Shown here: piece by piece, positions 55,387 through 64,000 of the stretch | How the letters are laid out: each line of letters opens with the position of its first letter | Numbering within the stretch: position 1 is the first letter of the stretch | NCBI GenBank assembly: GCA_020846635.1 | Contig: JADLDO010000020.1 | Span: 186,001 to 250,000 of the forward strand | Origin: Caldilineaceae bacterium | Lineage (GTDB): Bacteria; Chloroflexota; Anaerolineae; Caldilineales; Caldilineaceae | DNA length: 64,000 nt | Direction of reading: 5' to 3' | Made by a program: the position numbers and the translations under genes | The notes under the pieces: model-generated | Databases searched by the model: none | What the model saw: the letters and a program-made list of their open reading frames with translations, nothing else | Told to the model about the DNA's origin: nothing

Positions 55387-57027
55387 TTAGCGCGCAAGAT
55401 AGGGGTGGACAGGCTCATAATTGGGATCAAGTTGAGGGCCGTTGGGCGCGACTTCGATAACAGATGTGGCAACCAGCGCGGCAGCGGTTGCGGGCTGTAA
55501 TCCCTCTGGTGCCGCGCCCGCGCTGCTCTCATCATTATTAGGTGTGCTATTCGATACGCTCGTGCCGGAGACATCCTCTGTAGAGGCAAGCTGTAGAGTG
55601 GCGTTTGCCGGCTCACTCACCGCATTTTCGGCGGTATTTGCACCTGTATTCTCGATGGCGGCAACCGTAAGCGTTGCGATCTGTTCCATCGGCCCGCCCG
55701 TTGTCACCAATGGGCCATAGACCCAGGCTGTGCTGCCGTTATATCCAACCTGCCACCAATCGGGCAGGTTGGGGTCTTGCCCGCTGATCGGCAAGGCCGT
55801 ACCTGTTGCTACCTGCCCCACAATCTCCGCACCGGTGTTGGGCGCAGCGCGCAAGTTGAGCAATGCCGTATTGACATAGGCTGTCGGTTCGGTCGGCGGC
55901 GGCGTGGGTGTGGGGGGGATCGGCGTTGGAATGGGCGCGGGTAGCGCAAAGGCGATGGCTGCACCGCCACCTGATTTGAACTGCGCGCTATAGGTCGCAG
56001 ATAAGCCCAGGAACATGTCACCAAAGGCGGCGCTGGGCTCGATATAGGAGCCTTCGGGCCATTCGTTAAAGCTGTTGATGACGATCCAACTGGGGTTGCT
56101 GGCAATGGCAGCCTGCCAGCTTTGGGCAAAATAGTTGCCCCCTTCGCGATCGCGTGCAAACCCGCCACCCCCGCGAATCTTGACATCGTTATAGCCCGGC
56201 ATGACCGTGGCAACCCAATACTTGGTTGCGCCATAGCTCTCACGCGCCTGTGCCACACGTCCGGCAAACTTCTGATTGGTGGTGTTGAGGTCGGCGGGCG
56301 GGTTCCAGGTGTTGGAATAGAGGTGATGACCGTCAAAGACGGCAAGATAGCTGGTGTCAACCCCTTCGCTGATCCAGACGTTGGAGAAATTTGGATCGAC
56401 CTGCGAACGGATGCCGCGCCAGGTATCGACGCTGTATAGTGTGGGTCGCCAGAAGAAGACCACAGGACGACCATCGACGCGCAGAAAGGCGGGATGGTTG
56501 ACATGGGTAGACTGGAGATGTTGCAGCGCGCCGGTTACATCGCCCACGCCACCAAAGAAGGGGGATGTCGTCTCGAAGAGGACGCCGATCTTGAAGCCGC
56601 GCGCGTTGGCTTCTTCAAGCATGGCAGCGAGATTGGGATCGGTCTGATTGCCGCCACCAGGGCCATACCAGGCGACGATAAAGGCATCAATGCCCGCGTC
56701 CTTAGCCTGGTCAATATGCCGCCCCATGACGCCGCGGTCGCTGCTCACATAGGGTTCGGCGGGCAGGTCGCTTAACTTGTCATAAGTCCAGGTGTTCTGG
56801 TCAAACCAAGTGTAGTAGAAGGCGACAACCAGCGGATCACTGGCGCTTTGGGCGAGAGGCGCGGCTTGTGCCACTTGTGAAGCAGGGCCGATCAGCGCTA
56901 GCAGCGGCAACAGCACCAACAGCCAGCGCCCGCTCTCCAGAAGGGCGCGAGGGGCGTGGGAAGGTGCGGTGTGGGTGGCAGGCTTTCTGCATGTATGTTC
57001 CGGCATCACGGTTTGGGATCGTACCAT
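55387..57027 (-). CDS. Secreted GH99-like glycosidase with SH3b domain
   Basis: 546 residues. A signal segment (about 30-55) precedes a TIM-barrel of the GH99/GH71-like type (PLVVAFYYTWFD, KDAGIDAFIVAWYGPGG, GRPVVFFWRP, WIVINSFNEWPEGSYIEP). A proline/threonine-rich linker (PTPIPPTPTPPPTEP) leads to a bacterial SH3 domain (about 385-450). The tail is low-complexity. GH99 enzymes act on alpha-mannans, but this broader GH99-like group has few tested members, so the substrate is unknown. It is surface-exposed, possibly bound to the wall by the SH3 domain. Confidence 0.82.
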   Translation of the reverse strand: MVRSQTVMPEHTCRKPATHTAPSHAPRALLESGRWLLVLLPLLALIGPASQVAQAAPLAQSASDPLVVAFYYTWFDQNTWTYDKLSDLPAEPYVSSDRGVMGRHIDQAKDAGIDAFIVAWYGPGGGNQTDPNLAAMLEEANARGFKIGVLFETTSPFFGGVGDVTGALQHLQSTHVNHPAFLRVDGRPVVFFWRPTLYSVDTWRGIRSQVDPNFSNVWISEGVDTSYLAVFDGHHLYSNTWNPPADLNTTNQKFAGRVAQARESYGATKYWVATVMPGYNDVKIRGGGGFARDREGGNYFAQSWQAAIASNPSWIVINSFNEWPEGSYIEPSAAFGDMFLGLSATYSAQFKSGGGAAIAFALPAPIPTPIPPTPTPPPTEPTAYVNTALLNLRAAPNTGAEIVGQVATGTALPISGQDPNLPDWWQVGYNGSTAWVYGPLVTTGGPMEQIATLTVAAIENTGANTAENAVSEPANATLQLASTEDVSGTSVSNSTPNNDESSAGAAPEGLQPATAAALVATSVIEVAPNGPQLDPNYEPVHPYLAR

Positions 57028-57066
57028 GCTGTGCAGCGCGTGCCAAATTGCATTCCCATGTTTGAT

Positions 57067-57726
57067 CTATGCCTGGACAGGGCCGGATACCTGGTGCATT
57101 GCCGGCAGCGCCAACAGTTCGCCGAGGATCATGGCCGTTGCTCCCCAAATGACTTGGTTTTGGACGCCAAAGAGGGGCACATTGGCGGTTCGGTTTTGGA
57201 GTTCCCAAACCTCCGTCCTTTGATTGGCGGGATCGAGGAATTCGAGCAGCGAGGCTTCGATCAGGAGCGCCACTTCGCGCGGGTCGGGCAGAAAGGTGGG
57301 GCGTTGGGCAGACCAGCCAACCACGGGCAAGACAAGGTTATTGCTGGGCCGAATATAGAGCGTACTCAACTGCCCCAGGATGGAAACCTGGGCAGGATCG
57401 ACGCCGACCTCCTCATGCGCCTCGCGCAAGGCCGTATGAAGCAAATCGCCGTCGCCTGGCTCAAAGCCGCCGCCGGGCAGTGCAACCTGTCCACTGTGGA
57501 CGCCAGGATAGGTGGGGCGCAGAATGAGCGGAAAATAGACGGTTTCCTCATAGGGATAAAAGAGCAAAAGCACGCTGCTTTGACGAGCATTGGGGTTCGG
57601 CATCTCATCCAACTCTGCGCCTGGGCGCGGTTGGGGAGCCATGTGATATTGAGCGGCGCGCCCCGGCAGCGGTTGTTGGAGATCATGCTGCAAGGCGGCG
57701 ATAAAATTTTGGAATGTATTGTTCAT
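57067..57726 (-). CDS. Nudix hydrolase, CoA pyrophosphatase-like
   Basis: 219 residues. The Nudix box spans GGGFEPGDGDLLHTALREAHEEVG. The preceding LILRPTYPGVHSGQVALPGG is the extra UPF0035 signature of CoA diphosphatases. It hydrolyses CoA and its derivatives to 3',5'-ADP and phosphopantetheine. The ATG at 57726 is chosen; upstream in-frame codons would overlap the rlmI-like gene. It lies 28 nt after that gene. Confidence 0.88.
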   Translation of the reverse strand: MNNTFQNFIAALQHDLQQPLPGRAAQYHMAPQPRPGAELDEMPNPNARQSSVLLLFYPYEETVYFPLILRPTYPGVHSGQVALPGGGFEPGDGDLLHTALREAHEEVGVDPAQVSILGQLSTLYIRPSNNLVLPVVGWSAQRPTFLPDPREVALLIEASLLEFLDPANQRTEVWELQNRTANVPLFGVQNQVIWGATAMILGELLALPAMHQVSGPVQA

Positions 57727-57754
57727 GGTTCGGTTGTGAATGTGTGTTGCGTGC

Positions 57755-58978
57755 CTAAAGAACACGACAGATCAGCCCTTTGAGATACTCACCCTCTGGG
57801 AAGGTGATGGCAACAGGGTGATCGATATCCTGGCGACGCCACTCAAGAATTTGCAGGTCGCGACCGGCGTCGATGGCCGCGCCAAAGATGACCTTCTGGA
57901 AGAGGTCGGCGCTGACAAGACCGCTGCAACTAAAGGTTGCCAGAATCCCACCGGGCTTCACCAGGTGGATGGCTAGCAGATTGATGTCTTTGTAGCCGCG
58001 CAGTGCGCGGTCGATCTGCTGCTTGCTGTGGGCAAACTTGGGCGGGTCCAGAATGACCACATCAAAGCGGGGGCTGTCTGCATCATGACGCCAATCGCGC
58101 AGCACTTGAAAGATGTCACCGGCGATGTTCTCTGTCACGCAGTCGGGGTCAAAGCCATTGCGCGTGAGGTTCACCTCGCCCATTTGCAGCGCGTCTACGC
58201 TGCTGTCGATATTGGTAACGTGGGTGGCTCCGGCAGCCAGGGCATGAACCGCAAAGGCTCCTGTATAGCTAAAGCCATTAAGTACGGTGGCTCCCGCACA
58301 ATAAGCTGCCACAGCGTGGCGGTTTGAGCGCTGATCCATGTAGAAGCCTGTCTTTTGACCACCCCCTAATTCCACCACAAAGCGCAGCCCCTTTTCTGTA
58401 ATCTCTACCTGATCCGGCGGGGGAGTGCCTGCCAGCAGACCGTGTGCGTCCTCCAGCCCTTCCAGGCGGCGCGCGGCGGTATCGCTGCGTTCGCTGATGC
58501 TCTGGCAGCCTGTGATCTGGAGCAGCCATTCGGCCAACTCGCGCTTGCGCTGGTCCATGCCCAGGATGCCGATCTGGGCAATGAGATGGTCGCCAAAACG
58601 ATCTACGATCAGGCCGGGCAAATAGTCGCTTTCGCCATTGATGAGGCGGCATGCGGTGATGTCACCCTGGGCAAGCAGAGGCGCTCGGCGGACAACGGCA
58701 GCGGTAAGGCGCTGCTGCCAGAAGCTCTCGTTGATTTCTTCCTCCTGCTGCCAGGTGAGGATACGCACTTGGATTTGGCTGGCGCGGTTGAGCAAGCCTC
58801 TGGCGAGCCAGCGGTCGGCGCTGTCCATAACATCGACAATCGCGCCATCGGGTGCGCCATCCGCTGTATTGGGGGGCAGTTTGAGGATTGCGCCGCTAAA
58901 GATCCACGGGTGGCGCTGAATGACAGGTTTTTCGCGCCCTGGTTTTAGAACGACACGCGGATAGGTGGCAGTAGGCAT
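57755..58978 (-). CDS. RlmI-family 23S rRNA cytosine methyltransferase
   Basis: 407 residues. A PUA-like N-terminal domain (GREKPVIQRHPWIFSGAI) is followed by a RlmI middle domain and a Rossmann methyltransferase domain with NGFSYTGAFAVHALAAGA and DVVILDPPKFAHSK. The DPPKF motif and the S-C-S-G block near the end (TFSCSGLVS) are typical of RlmI, which makes m5C1962 in 23S rRNA. The ATG is 57 nt after the preceding small gene. Confidence 0.9.
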   Translation of the reverse strand: MPTATYPRVVLKPGREKPVIQRHPWIFSGAILKLPPNTADGAPDGAIVDVMDSADRWLARGLLNRASQIQVRILTWQQEEEINESFWQQRLTAAVVRRAPLLAQGDITACRLINGESDYLPGLIVDRFGDHLIAQIGILGMDQRKRELAEWLLQITGCQSISERSDTAARRLEGLEDAHGLLAGTPPPDQVEITEKGLRFVVELGGGQKTGFYMDQRSNRHAVAAYCAGATVLNGFSYTGAFAVHALAAGATHVTNIDSSVDALQMGEVNLTRNGFDPDCVTENIAGDIFQVLRDWRHDADSPRFDVVILDPPKFAHSKQQIDRALRGYKDINLLAIHLVKPGGILATFSCSGLVSADLFQKVIFGAAIDAGRDLQILEWRRQDIDHPVAITFPEGEYLKGLICRVL

Positions 58979-59035
58979 TAGGTTCCGATCTCAGAAACCT
59001 TCCCGCGCCGTTGATGGCATGGGAAGCGGTATTGG

Positions 59036-59254
59036 TCAGGGCGGGTCGATTTCCCAGCCGTATTCGTTGATGGCGACGACTTTTTCGGGCAGATGCACCA
59101 CTTGGGCGGCGGCATCATAGCGAAATGTGGTAGAGCCATCCGGGGTGGTCATGATCCCCTCCACTTCGCCGGGGGCGCGCTTGGTGATGCGGACGGTATA
59201 GCCACGGTAGATGAGCCAATGCATGAGAGGTTTGACGTTGACGCGGACACTCAT
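59036..59254 (-). CDS. Small protein coupled to tilS, unknown
   Basis: 72 residues starting MSVRVNVKPLMHWLIYRGY. It looks like a small beta-rich domain with strands TVRITKRAPGEVEGIM and STTFRYDAAAQVVHL, and ends EYGWEIDPP. Its ATG overlaps the tilS stop as ATGA, showing translational coupling. There is no signal peptide or membrane segment. I do not know the family. Confidence 0.65.
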   Translation of the reverse strand: MSVRVNVKPLMHWLIYRGYTVRITKRAPGEVEGIMTTPDGSTTFRYDAAAQVVHLPEKVVAINEYGWEIDPP

Positions 59255-60849
59255 GGGACGACCTGCGTATCTAGGTTTCGCTGCCAAATGAGCTGGCCCA
59301 CTTGGCGCGTGCTGGAGTGGATGCGTACGGTATCGGCCATTGTCAGACCGCAAAGCCAGATGACTGTACCATCACCTGCTACGACGACAGGCCAGCCCGG
59401 ACGCAGATAGGGCGCGATCTTGTGGTCTGTGAAGATGTCGCCCACGGCACGATGACGCCCACCCATGCCCAACGGGGCGATCTTCATGCCTGCTTGGGGC
59501 GTGGTCAGATAGAGTTCGCCACTTTGCTCGGCGTCACAGAGCAGACGCCAGGGCTGCGAACGGCTGCGCCAATCTGCCGGCAGATCGCCGGGTGCGAGCA
59601 GCGTGCTTTGCAGTTGCCAGCCGGTATGGGATAGCGCGCCCGTTGGTGGCAAGGGCAGCGGCGTTGCCAGCGGTGCGCCCACATGAGGATGATCCACAGG
59701 CTGGGGCAAGACTCCGGCGCGGTGTAGGGCGAGTCGAGCCGCCGCGCCGGAGCCTAGAATCGTCCACTGCCATTCCGCAAGCAAAGGATGAGGGCCGCCA
59801 GGTGCAAAAGTAGGCGAAAACGGATCGGCTTGGTTGAGCAATCTATCGATCCCATCCAAGCCCACCGCGCGCAGGTCAATTCCCAGCGCCATGAATGCCT
59901 GGCGCAGCGTACCTCGCCGGGTTGCTTCATCGTATTCAGCCAGGTGGAACAAATCGAGTATCAGGCGTGTTGAGGGTGTGTAGGTCACAGTCACGGCGTC
60001 GAGCGTGGCGCGGTCACGGCTGGCCGCGTGGTCAGCTTCTGTCGCCAAGAGATGCGCGGTGCGGGCGAGAGTGGCGTGGATGTTTGGGTTGATCGCCTCT
60101 AGGGTTGGCAGCACTTCATGGCGCAGGCGGTTGCGTAGATGGGCCGGGTCCTGGTTGGTGTGGTCTTCGCGCCAAGCGAGCCCCTCGCTGCGTAGATACT
60201 CATGGATGGCGGCGCGTCGGGTTGCCAGCAAGGGGCGCACCAGGCGGATGGGGGGCTGGGCTGCGTCGGGCAACTGGCCCACCCAGGCCATGCCTGCCAG
60301 ACCTGGCAGCCCGCTGCCCTGCACAAGATGGAGTAAAAGAGTCTCGGCCTGGTCATCCTGATGATGAGCAGTGGCGAGGGTGACGGGCGCGCCCATCTGG
60401 TCGGCAACTTGGCGCAAAAAGGCATAGCGGGCAGAACGGGCCGCAGCTTCTAGCCCCTGTGGATCGTCATCTAAGATACCGGGTGTTAGTCGTGTTGTAT
60501 AGAAGGGAAGCGCCAGTTTTTGGGCAACATCTGCCACGAACGCGGCATCGGCAGCGGACTCAGGGCGCAGGGCATGATCCAGATGGGCCACATGCAGCGA
60601 TACGCGCCAGCAGGGGGCAAGCTGGTGTAGGGCGTGGAGCAGGCAGAGGCTGTCGGCCCCGCCGCTGACGGCGACGATGACGGGCTGACCGGCAATGAAC
60701 AACTCGCGCCGCGCCTGTGCTGCCACCAACGCTGCCAAGATCACGCGTGCGGGCGGCGTGGCTTGGCGCAAGAGCTGATCCGGTGACGCGCCGGTAGGGT
60801 TGTCTATCGAAATATCCGAAGAAATCATAGGCGGCATGGCTCGTTGCAT
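59251..60849 (-). CDS. tilS: tRNA(Ile)-lysidine synthase
   Basis: 532 residues. The PP-loop SGGADS is at 62-67, followed by HVAHLDHALRPES and the later DDQAETLLLHLVQGSG motif. The TilS C-terminal domains are present (GHRAVGDIFTDHKIAPYLRPGWP). It changes cytidine 34 of tRNA-Ile(CAU) to lysidine. The ATG at 60849 lies 8 nt after a perfect extended -10, so the message is probably leaderless. It is the first gene of the leftward housekeeping group. Confidence 0.93.
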   Translation of the reverse strand: MQRAMPPMISSDISIDNPTGASPDQLLRQATPPARVILAALVAAQARRELFIAGQPVIVAVSGGADSLCLLHALHQLAPCWRVSLHVAHLDHALRPESAADAAFVADVAQKLALPFYTTRLTPGILDDDPQGLEAAARSARYAFLRQVADQMGAPVTLATAHHQDDQAETLLLHLVQGSGLPGLAGMAWVGQLPDAAQPPIRLVRPLLATRRAAIHEYLRSEGLAWREDHTNQDPAHLRNRLRHEVLPTLEAINPNIHATLARTAHLLATEADHAASRDRATLDAVTVTYTPSTRLILDLFHLAEYDEATRRGTLRQAFMALGIDLRAVGLDGIDRLLNQADPFSPTFAPGGPHPLLAEWQWTILGSGAAARLALHRAGVLPQPVDHPHVGAPLATPLPLPPTGALSHTGWQLQSTLLAPGDLPADWRSRSQPWRLLCDAEQSGELYLTTPQAGMKIAPLGMGGRHRAVGDIFTDHKIAPYLRPGWPVVVAGDGTVIWLCGLTMADTVRIHSSTRQVGQLIWQRNLDTQVVP

Positions 60850-60857
60850 AAGTTAAC

Positions 60858-60866
60858 ATTATACCA
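60858..60866 (-). promoter_or_regulatory. Extended -10 promoter of tilS
   Basis: Minus strand TGG-TATAAT; TATAAT occupies 60858-60863. There is no good -35. The first ATG is 8 nt further on. Confidence 0.6.
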
Positions 60867-60909
60867 CGCTTGGCGAGTCCGCACTTCTTTTTTGTGCGCT
60901 GGTCGCATA

Positions 60910-60918
60910 TGGTATACT
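60910..60918 (+). promoter_or_regulatory. Extended -10 promoter of mreB
   Basis: TGG-TATACT, with TATACT at 60913-60918. The leader to the GTG start at 61074 would be about 150 nt. Confidence 0.5.
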
Positions 60919-61073
60919 CGTGGATGATCTGCTGCCTTCGCTTGGCGCACAGCGACGTGTCTTGCTCGCCACAAGAGCGGGTGCGTGCACGGGGCAGGCT
61001 GGACCAAATGGAAGCAGCGTGAGGCTGTGCTTAAGGGCGAGAGCCAACCTGACACGCAAGGACGGAAAACCGT

Positions 61074-62144
<1,071 letters not shown>

Positions 62145-62179
62145 CGATGCTTTGTCCCTTGTTTCCGCAATTGATTCTG

Positions 62180-62197
62180 CGATTGCCTTTGCAATCG
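62180..62197. other. Small hairpin between mreB and mreC
   Basis: Stem CGATTGC with GCAATCG and loop CTTT. No T-run follows, so it is not a classic terminator; it may tune expression of the downstream genes. Confidence 0.4.
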
Positions 62198-62255
62198 TCA
62201 CTACAACCGTCTCTGCGCGTATCTTTCCACAACGTAATTCCAAGACAAAAACCTT

Positions 62256-63314
62256 ATGCGTGATACCGAAAGAAGGCCGTGGTCGTTTGGCGATATTGGA
62301 ATTCGCCTGGTGATTCTCGGTTTGGCCTCCCTGGTACTGATGGCTTTGCAGGTTACGGGCCGTCTGGAACCAGTGCAGAGCGCCATTACTCTATTGACTT
62401 CCCCTGCACAACTGAGCGCGACGGGCGTGACCGAGAGCATGGCCGACGCGGTCGATTTTCTCTTTGAGCTACGCAATTTACGCCAGCGGAACGCCGAGTT
62501 GGAGCAGGTCAACTCGAACTTGCTTGTCGAGAATTTTGAACTGCGCGAAGTGCAGCGTGAAAACGAACTCATGCGCCAGATGTTGGCCTTTGCACAGACG
62601 CGGCCCGGCCTAGACCTGCGTGGCGCTCAGATTGTTGCCCAGGTCATCGGCCAGGAGAGCAACAACTTTCTGGGCTATATCATGCTCGACCTGGGCGCAA
62701 ATCATGGTATTGAGGTGGGCTTTCCCGTGGTCACAGATCAAGGGCTTGTGGGGCGCATCAGCCAAGTGAATGATACGACCTCCAAAGTGCTCCTGATTGG
62801 CGATTCCAGCAGCGCGGTCAATGCGCTTTTGCAAAGCAGTCGCCTCAATGGCGTAGTACGCGGCGCGCCGGGTGGCGACTTGATCATGGATTACATTCCC
62901 CAGGGCAGAACCTTTTCCATTGGCGAAGTCGTGCTGACCTCTGGGCTGGGAGGACGTTTTCCCAAAGGCATTCCCATTGGTCAGGTCGTGGAGATCCGCC
63001 AGCGCGATATTGATGTCTTTCAACAGGCGGTTGTGCGCCCTACCGTGGACTTTCCCCGCCTGGAACTGGTGATGGTGGTGACGAACTTTGACCCGTTGGA
63101 GGATGTGCCGGAACTGCTGGTGCCGGAGGTTGCGCCCACAAGCGAGGATGGGGTGAATCCTTTGGAAGCGGAAGCGCCCCTGGATGGCGCTGCGCCGGAC
63201 GGGGGTGCAGTCGATGACGCGGGGCTGGATGCATCGCCTGTAGAGGGGGTGGCCCCAGATGTGAACCAGGCAGTGGAAGGTACGCCTCAATCGTCCGGCG
63301 AGGGTGGGCAGTGA
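62256..63314 (+). CDS. mreC: Rod-shape protein MreC
   Basis: 352 residues. A cytoplasmic start and membrane segment (about 15-33) lead to a coiled coil (about 65-115) and two beta barrels (about 120-275) with NHGIEVGFPVVTDQGLVGR and GEVVLTSGLGGRFPKGIPIG. The last ~70 residues are an acidic, Pro/Ala-rich tail absent from most MreC proteins. It links MreB to the penicillin-binding proteins. Its stop overlaps the mreD start as GTGA. Confidence 0.93.
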   Translation: MRDTERRPWSFGDIGIRLVILGLASLVLMALQVTGRLEPVQSAITLLTSPAQLSATGVTESMADAVDFLFELRNLRQRNAELEQVNSNLLVENFELREVQRENELMRQMLAFAQTRPGLDLRGAQIVAQVIGQESNNFLGYIMLDLGANHGIEVGFPVVTDQGLVGRISQVNDTTSKVLLIGDSSSAVNALLQSSRLNGVVRGAPGGDLIMDYIPQGRTFSIGEVVLTSGLGGRFPKGIPIGQVVEIRQRDIDVFQQAVVRPTVDFPRLELVMVVTNFDPLEDVPELLVPEVAPTSEDGVNPLEAEAPLDGAAPDGGAVDDAGLDASPVEGVAPDVNQAVEGTPQSSGEGGQ

Positions 63315-63826
63315 ACCGGGGCGCGCTCTACTACATGATGCTGCCGCTGATCGGCGCGGCCTGTCTTTTTCAGGCAACCGCGGCGGCGCGCATCAAAATC
63401 TATGATGTGAAGCCGGATCTTGTGCTGCTGCTGGTGGTGATTGGCACGCTGGTCTATGGGGGGCGTCTGGGACTGGTATGGGCCTTTTTCGGGGGGCTAG
63501 GGCTGGATATTTTCAGTGGTGGCCCGATGGGAAGCTCCAGCCTGGCTTTGATGGCTGCGGTGTTGGTGGCAAATTTTGGACATCGTACCTTGTCGCGTTT
63601 TAACGTCTTTGTGCCGCTGGTTGGCATGGTGGTGGGGACGTTGGCCTATGCGGGCGCTTACATGGGCATCTTAGGTGTGTTACAATATCTGGACGTAGCG
63701 CAGCACCAAATGCCTGTGCTTGCAACGGTGCAAAAAGTCGTTTTGCCTGCGATCGTCTATAACACCACGCTCATGGTCCTGTTGATCCCGTTTCTCAACC
63801 GGATTCCCGAAAGCCAAGATTTGTGA
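63311..63826 (+). CDS. mreD: Rod-shape protein MreD
   Basis: 171 residues with five or six membrane segments. PDLVLLLVVIGTLVYG and GLVWAFFGGLGLDIFSGGPMG are the conserved MreD blocks. The GTG start overlaps the mreC stop by one nucleotide more than a codon, so translation is coupled. It is an inner-membrane part of the elongasome. Confidence 0.92.
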   Translation: MNRGALYYMMLPLIGAACLFQATAAARIKIYDVKPDLVLLLVVIGTLVYGGRLGLVWAFFGGLGLDIFSGGPMGSSSLALMAAVLVANFGHRTLSRFNVFVPLVGMVVGTLAYAGAYMGILGVLQYLDVAQHQMPVLATVQKVVLPAIVYNTTLMVLLIPFLNRIPESQDL

Positions 63827-63873
63827 GTGTCCTGTGAGAAATCGGGTGACGTTCGGGTTATTTGCCATACACT

Positions 63874-64000
63874 ATGTTTGAAACAACACGTAGGGATACC
63901 TCTCGCCTGTCCATTTTCCTCTTTCGGGCAGCGATTTTTCTGGTCTTTATCTTTGTGGGGGTGCGGCTCTATCAACTCCAAGTGATTGAAGGCAGCAGTT
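63874..64000 (+). CDS. mrdA: Penicillin-binding protein 2, N-terminal part (cut by window end)
   Basis: Only the first 42 codons are in the window. They give a short charged start (MFETTRRDTSRLSIF), a membrane segment (FLVFIFVGVRL) and RLYQLQVIEGSS, the usual beginning of class B PBPs. The place directly after mreD supports MrdA. The rest of the gene lies beyond the window. Confidence 0.8.
   Translation, partial: MFETTRRDTSRLSIFLFRAAIFLVFIFVGVRLYQLQVIEGSS

Noticed and set aside
58985..59035. Possible further copy of the CTTCCCGG palindrome near 58999
   Set aside because: Only one half (ACCTTCCCG) is present and the second arm is lost.

Overview
The window looks like a chromosomal segment of a Chloroflexota bacterium, probably from the Anaerolineae/Caldilineae side. 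This is an inference from gene content and protein style: an isopentenyl phosphate kinase, dipeptide-family ABC transport coupled to two GH4 glycosidases, a GH15 glucohydrolase, LysM/zinc-ribbon and HEAT proteins, a mreBCD-mrdA rod cluster, UbiA-type prenyltransferases, and promoters of the TTGACA-N17-TATAAT type. No rRNA operon, prophage, CRISPR array or intact insertion sequence was seen. One tRNA gene (tRNA-Val, anticodon TAC) is present.

Layout: 0.1-7.2 kb holds clpC, a beta-hydroxyacid dehydrogenase, an orphan Imm5-like protein, tRNA-Val, isopentenyl phosphate kinase and a site-2 protease. 7.2-17.2 kb is a rightward run of mostly envelope or scaffold proteins: zinc ribbon/LysM, HEAT, AEC transporter, TPR, FecR-like, GT39, a MenA-like prenyltransferase and a small membrane protein. 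17.2-27.2 kb is mainly leftward: an ABC exporter, a TlyA methyltransferase, a PHP-AlbA_2 fusion, lon and a sugar isomerase, with one rightward DPPR-synthase-like gene. 27.4-37.5 kb is a carbohydrate operon in which a five-gene peptide-type ABC importer is followed by two GH4 enzymes of the CHSV (alpha-galactosidase-like) subgroup. 37.5-38.5 kb is a 1-kb gap holding mobile or palindromic repeats, a small membrane-protein gene with its own promoter, and a candidate small RNA. 38.5-49 kb carries an M24 peptidase, an S41 protease, a sugar-nucleotide epimerase, a CHAT-fold protein, GH15, gnd and a TlpA-like protein. 49.1-49.8 kb is a VapBC-type toxin-antitoxin pair. 49.8-60.8 kb is an O-antigen-ligase-like gene, a beta-solenoid-like membrane protein, rplY, and a leftward housekeeping group (tilS, rlmI-like, Nudix, GH99-like, hpt, M23). 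61-64 kb is mreB, mreC, mreD and the start of mrdA.

The genes combine into a few visible functions. ClpC, Lon, RseP and the S41/M23/M24 peptidases cover proteolysis. The ABC-GH4-isomerase locus, GH15 and gnd cover oligosaccharide import, cleavage and the pentose phosphate route. The mre cluster, M23 peptidase, GT39, O-antigen ligase and epimerase cover cell shape and surface glycans.

The less ordinary signals are: a candidate ~115-nt RNA with its own promoter and terminator; an unlisted 58-residue membrane protein; a ~155-bp MITE-like palindrome with an 11-bp target duplication in the GH15 leader; a tandem Lys-Ser-Thr repeat left out of frame just after the HEAT gene; a CHAT protein lacking the canonical cysteine; and several promoters positioned for leaderless mRNAs. 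All calls come from reading the sequence; no database search was run.
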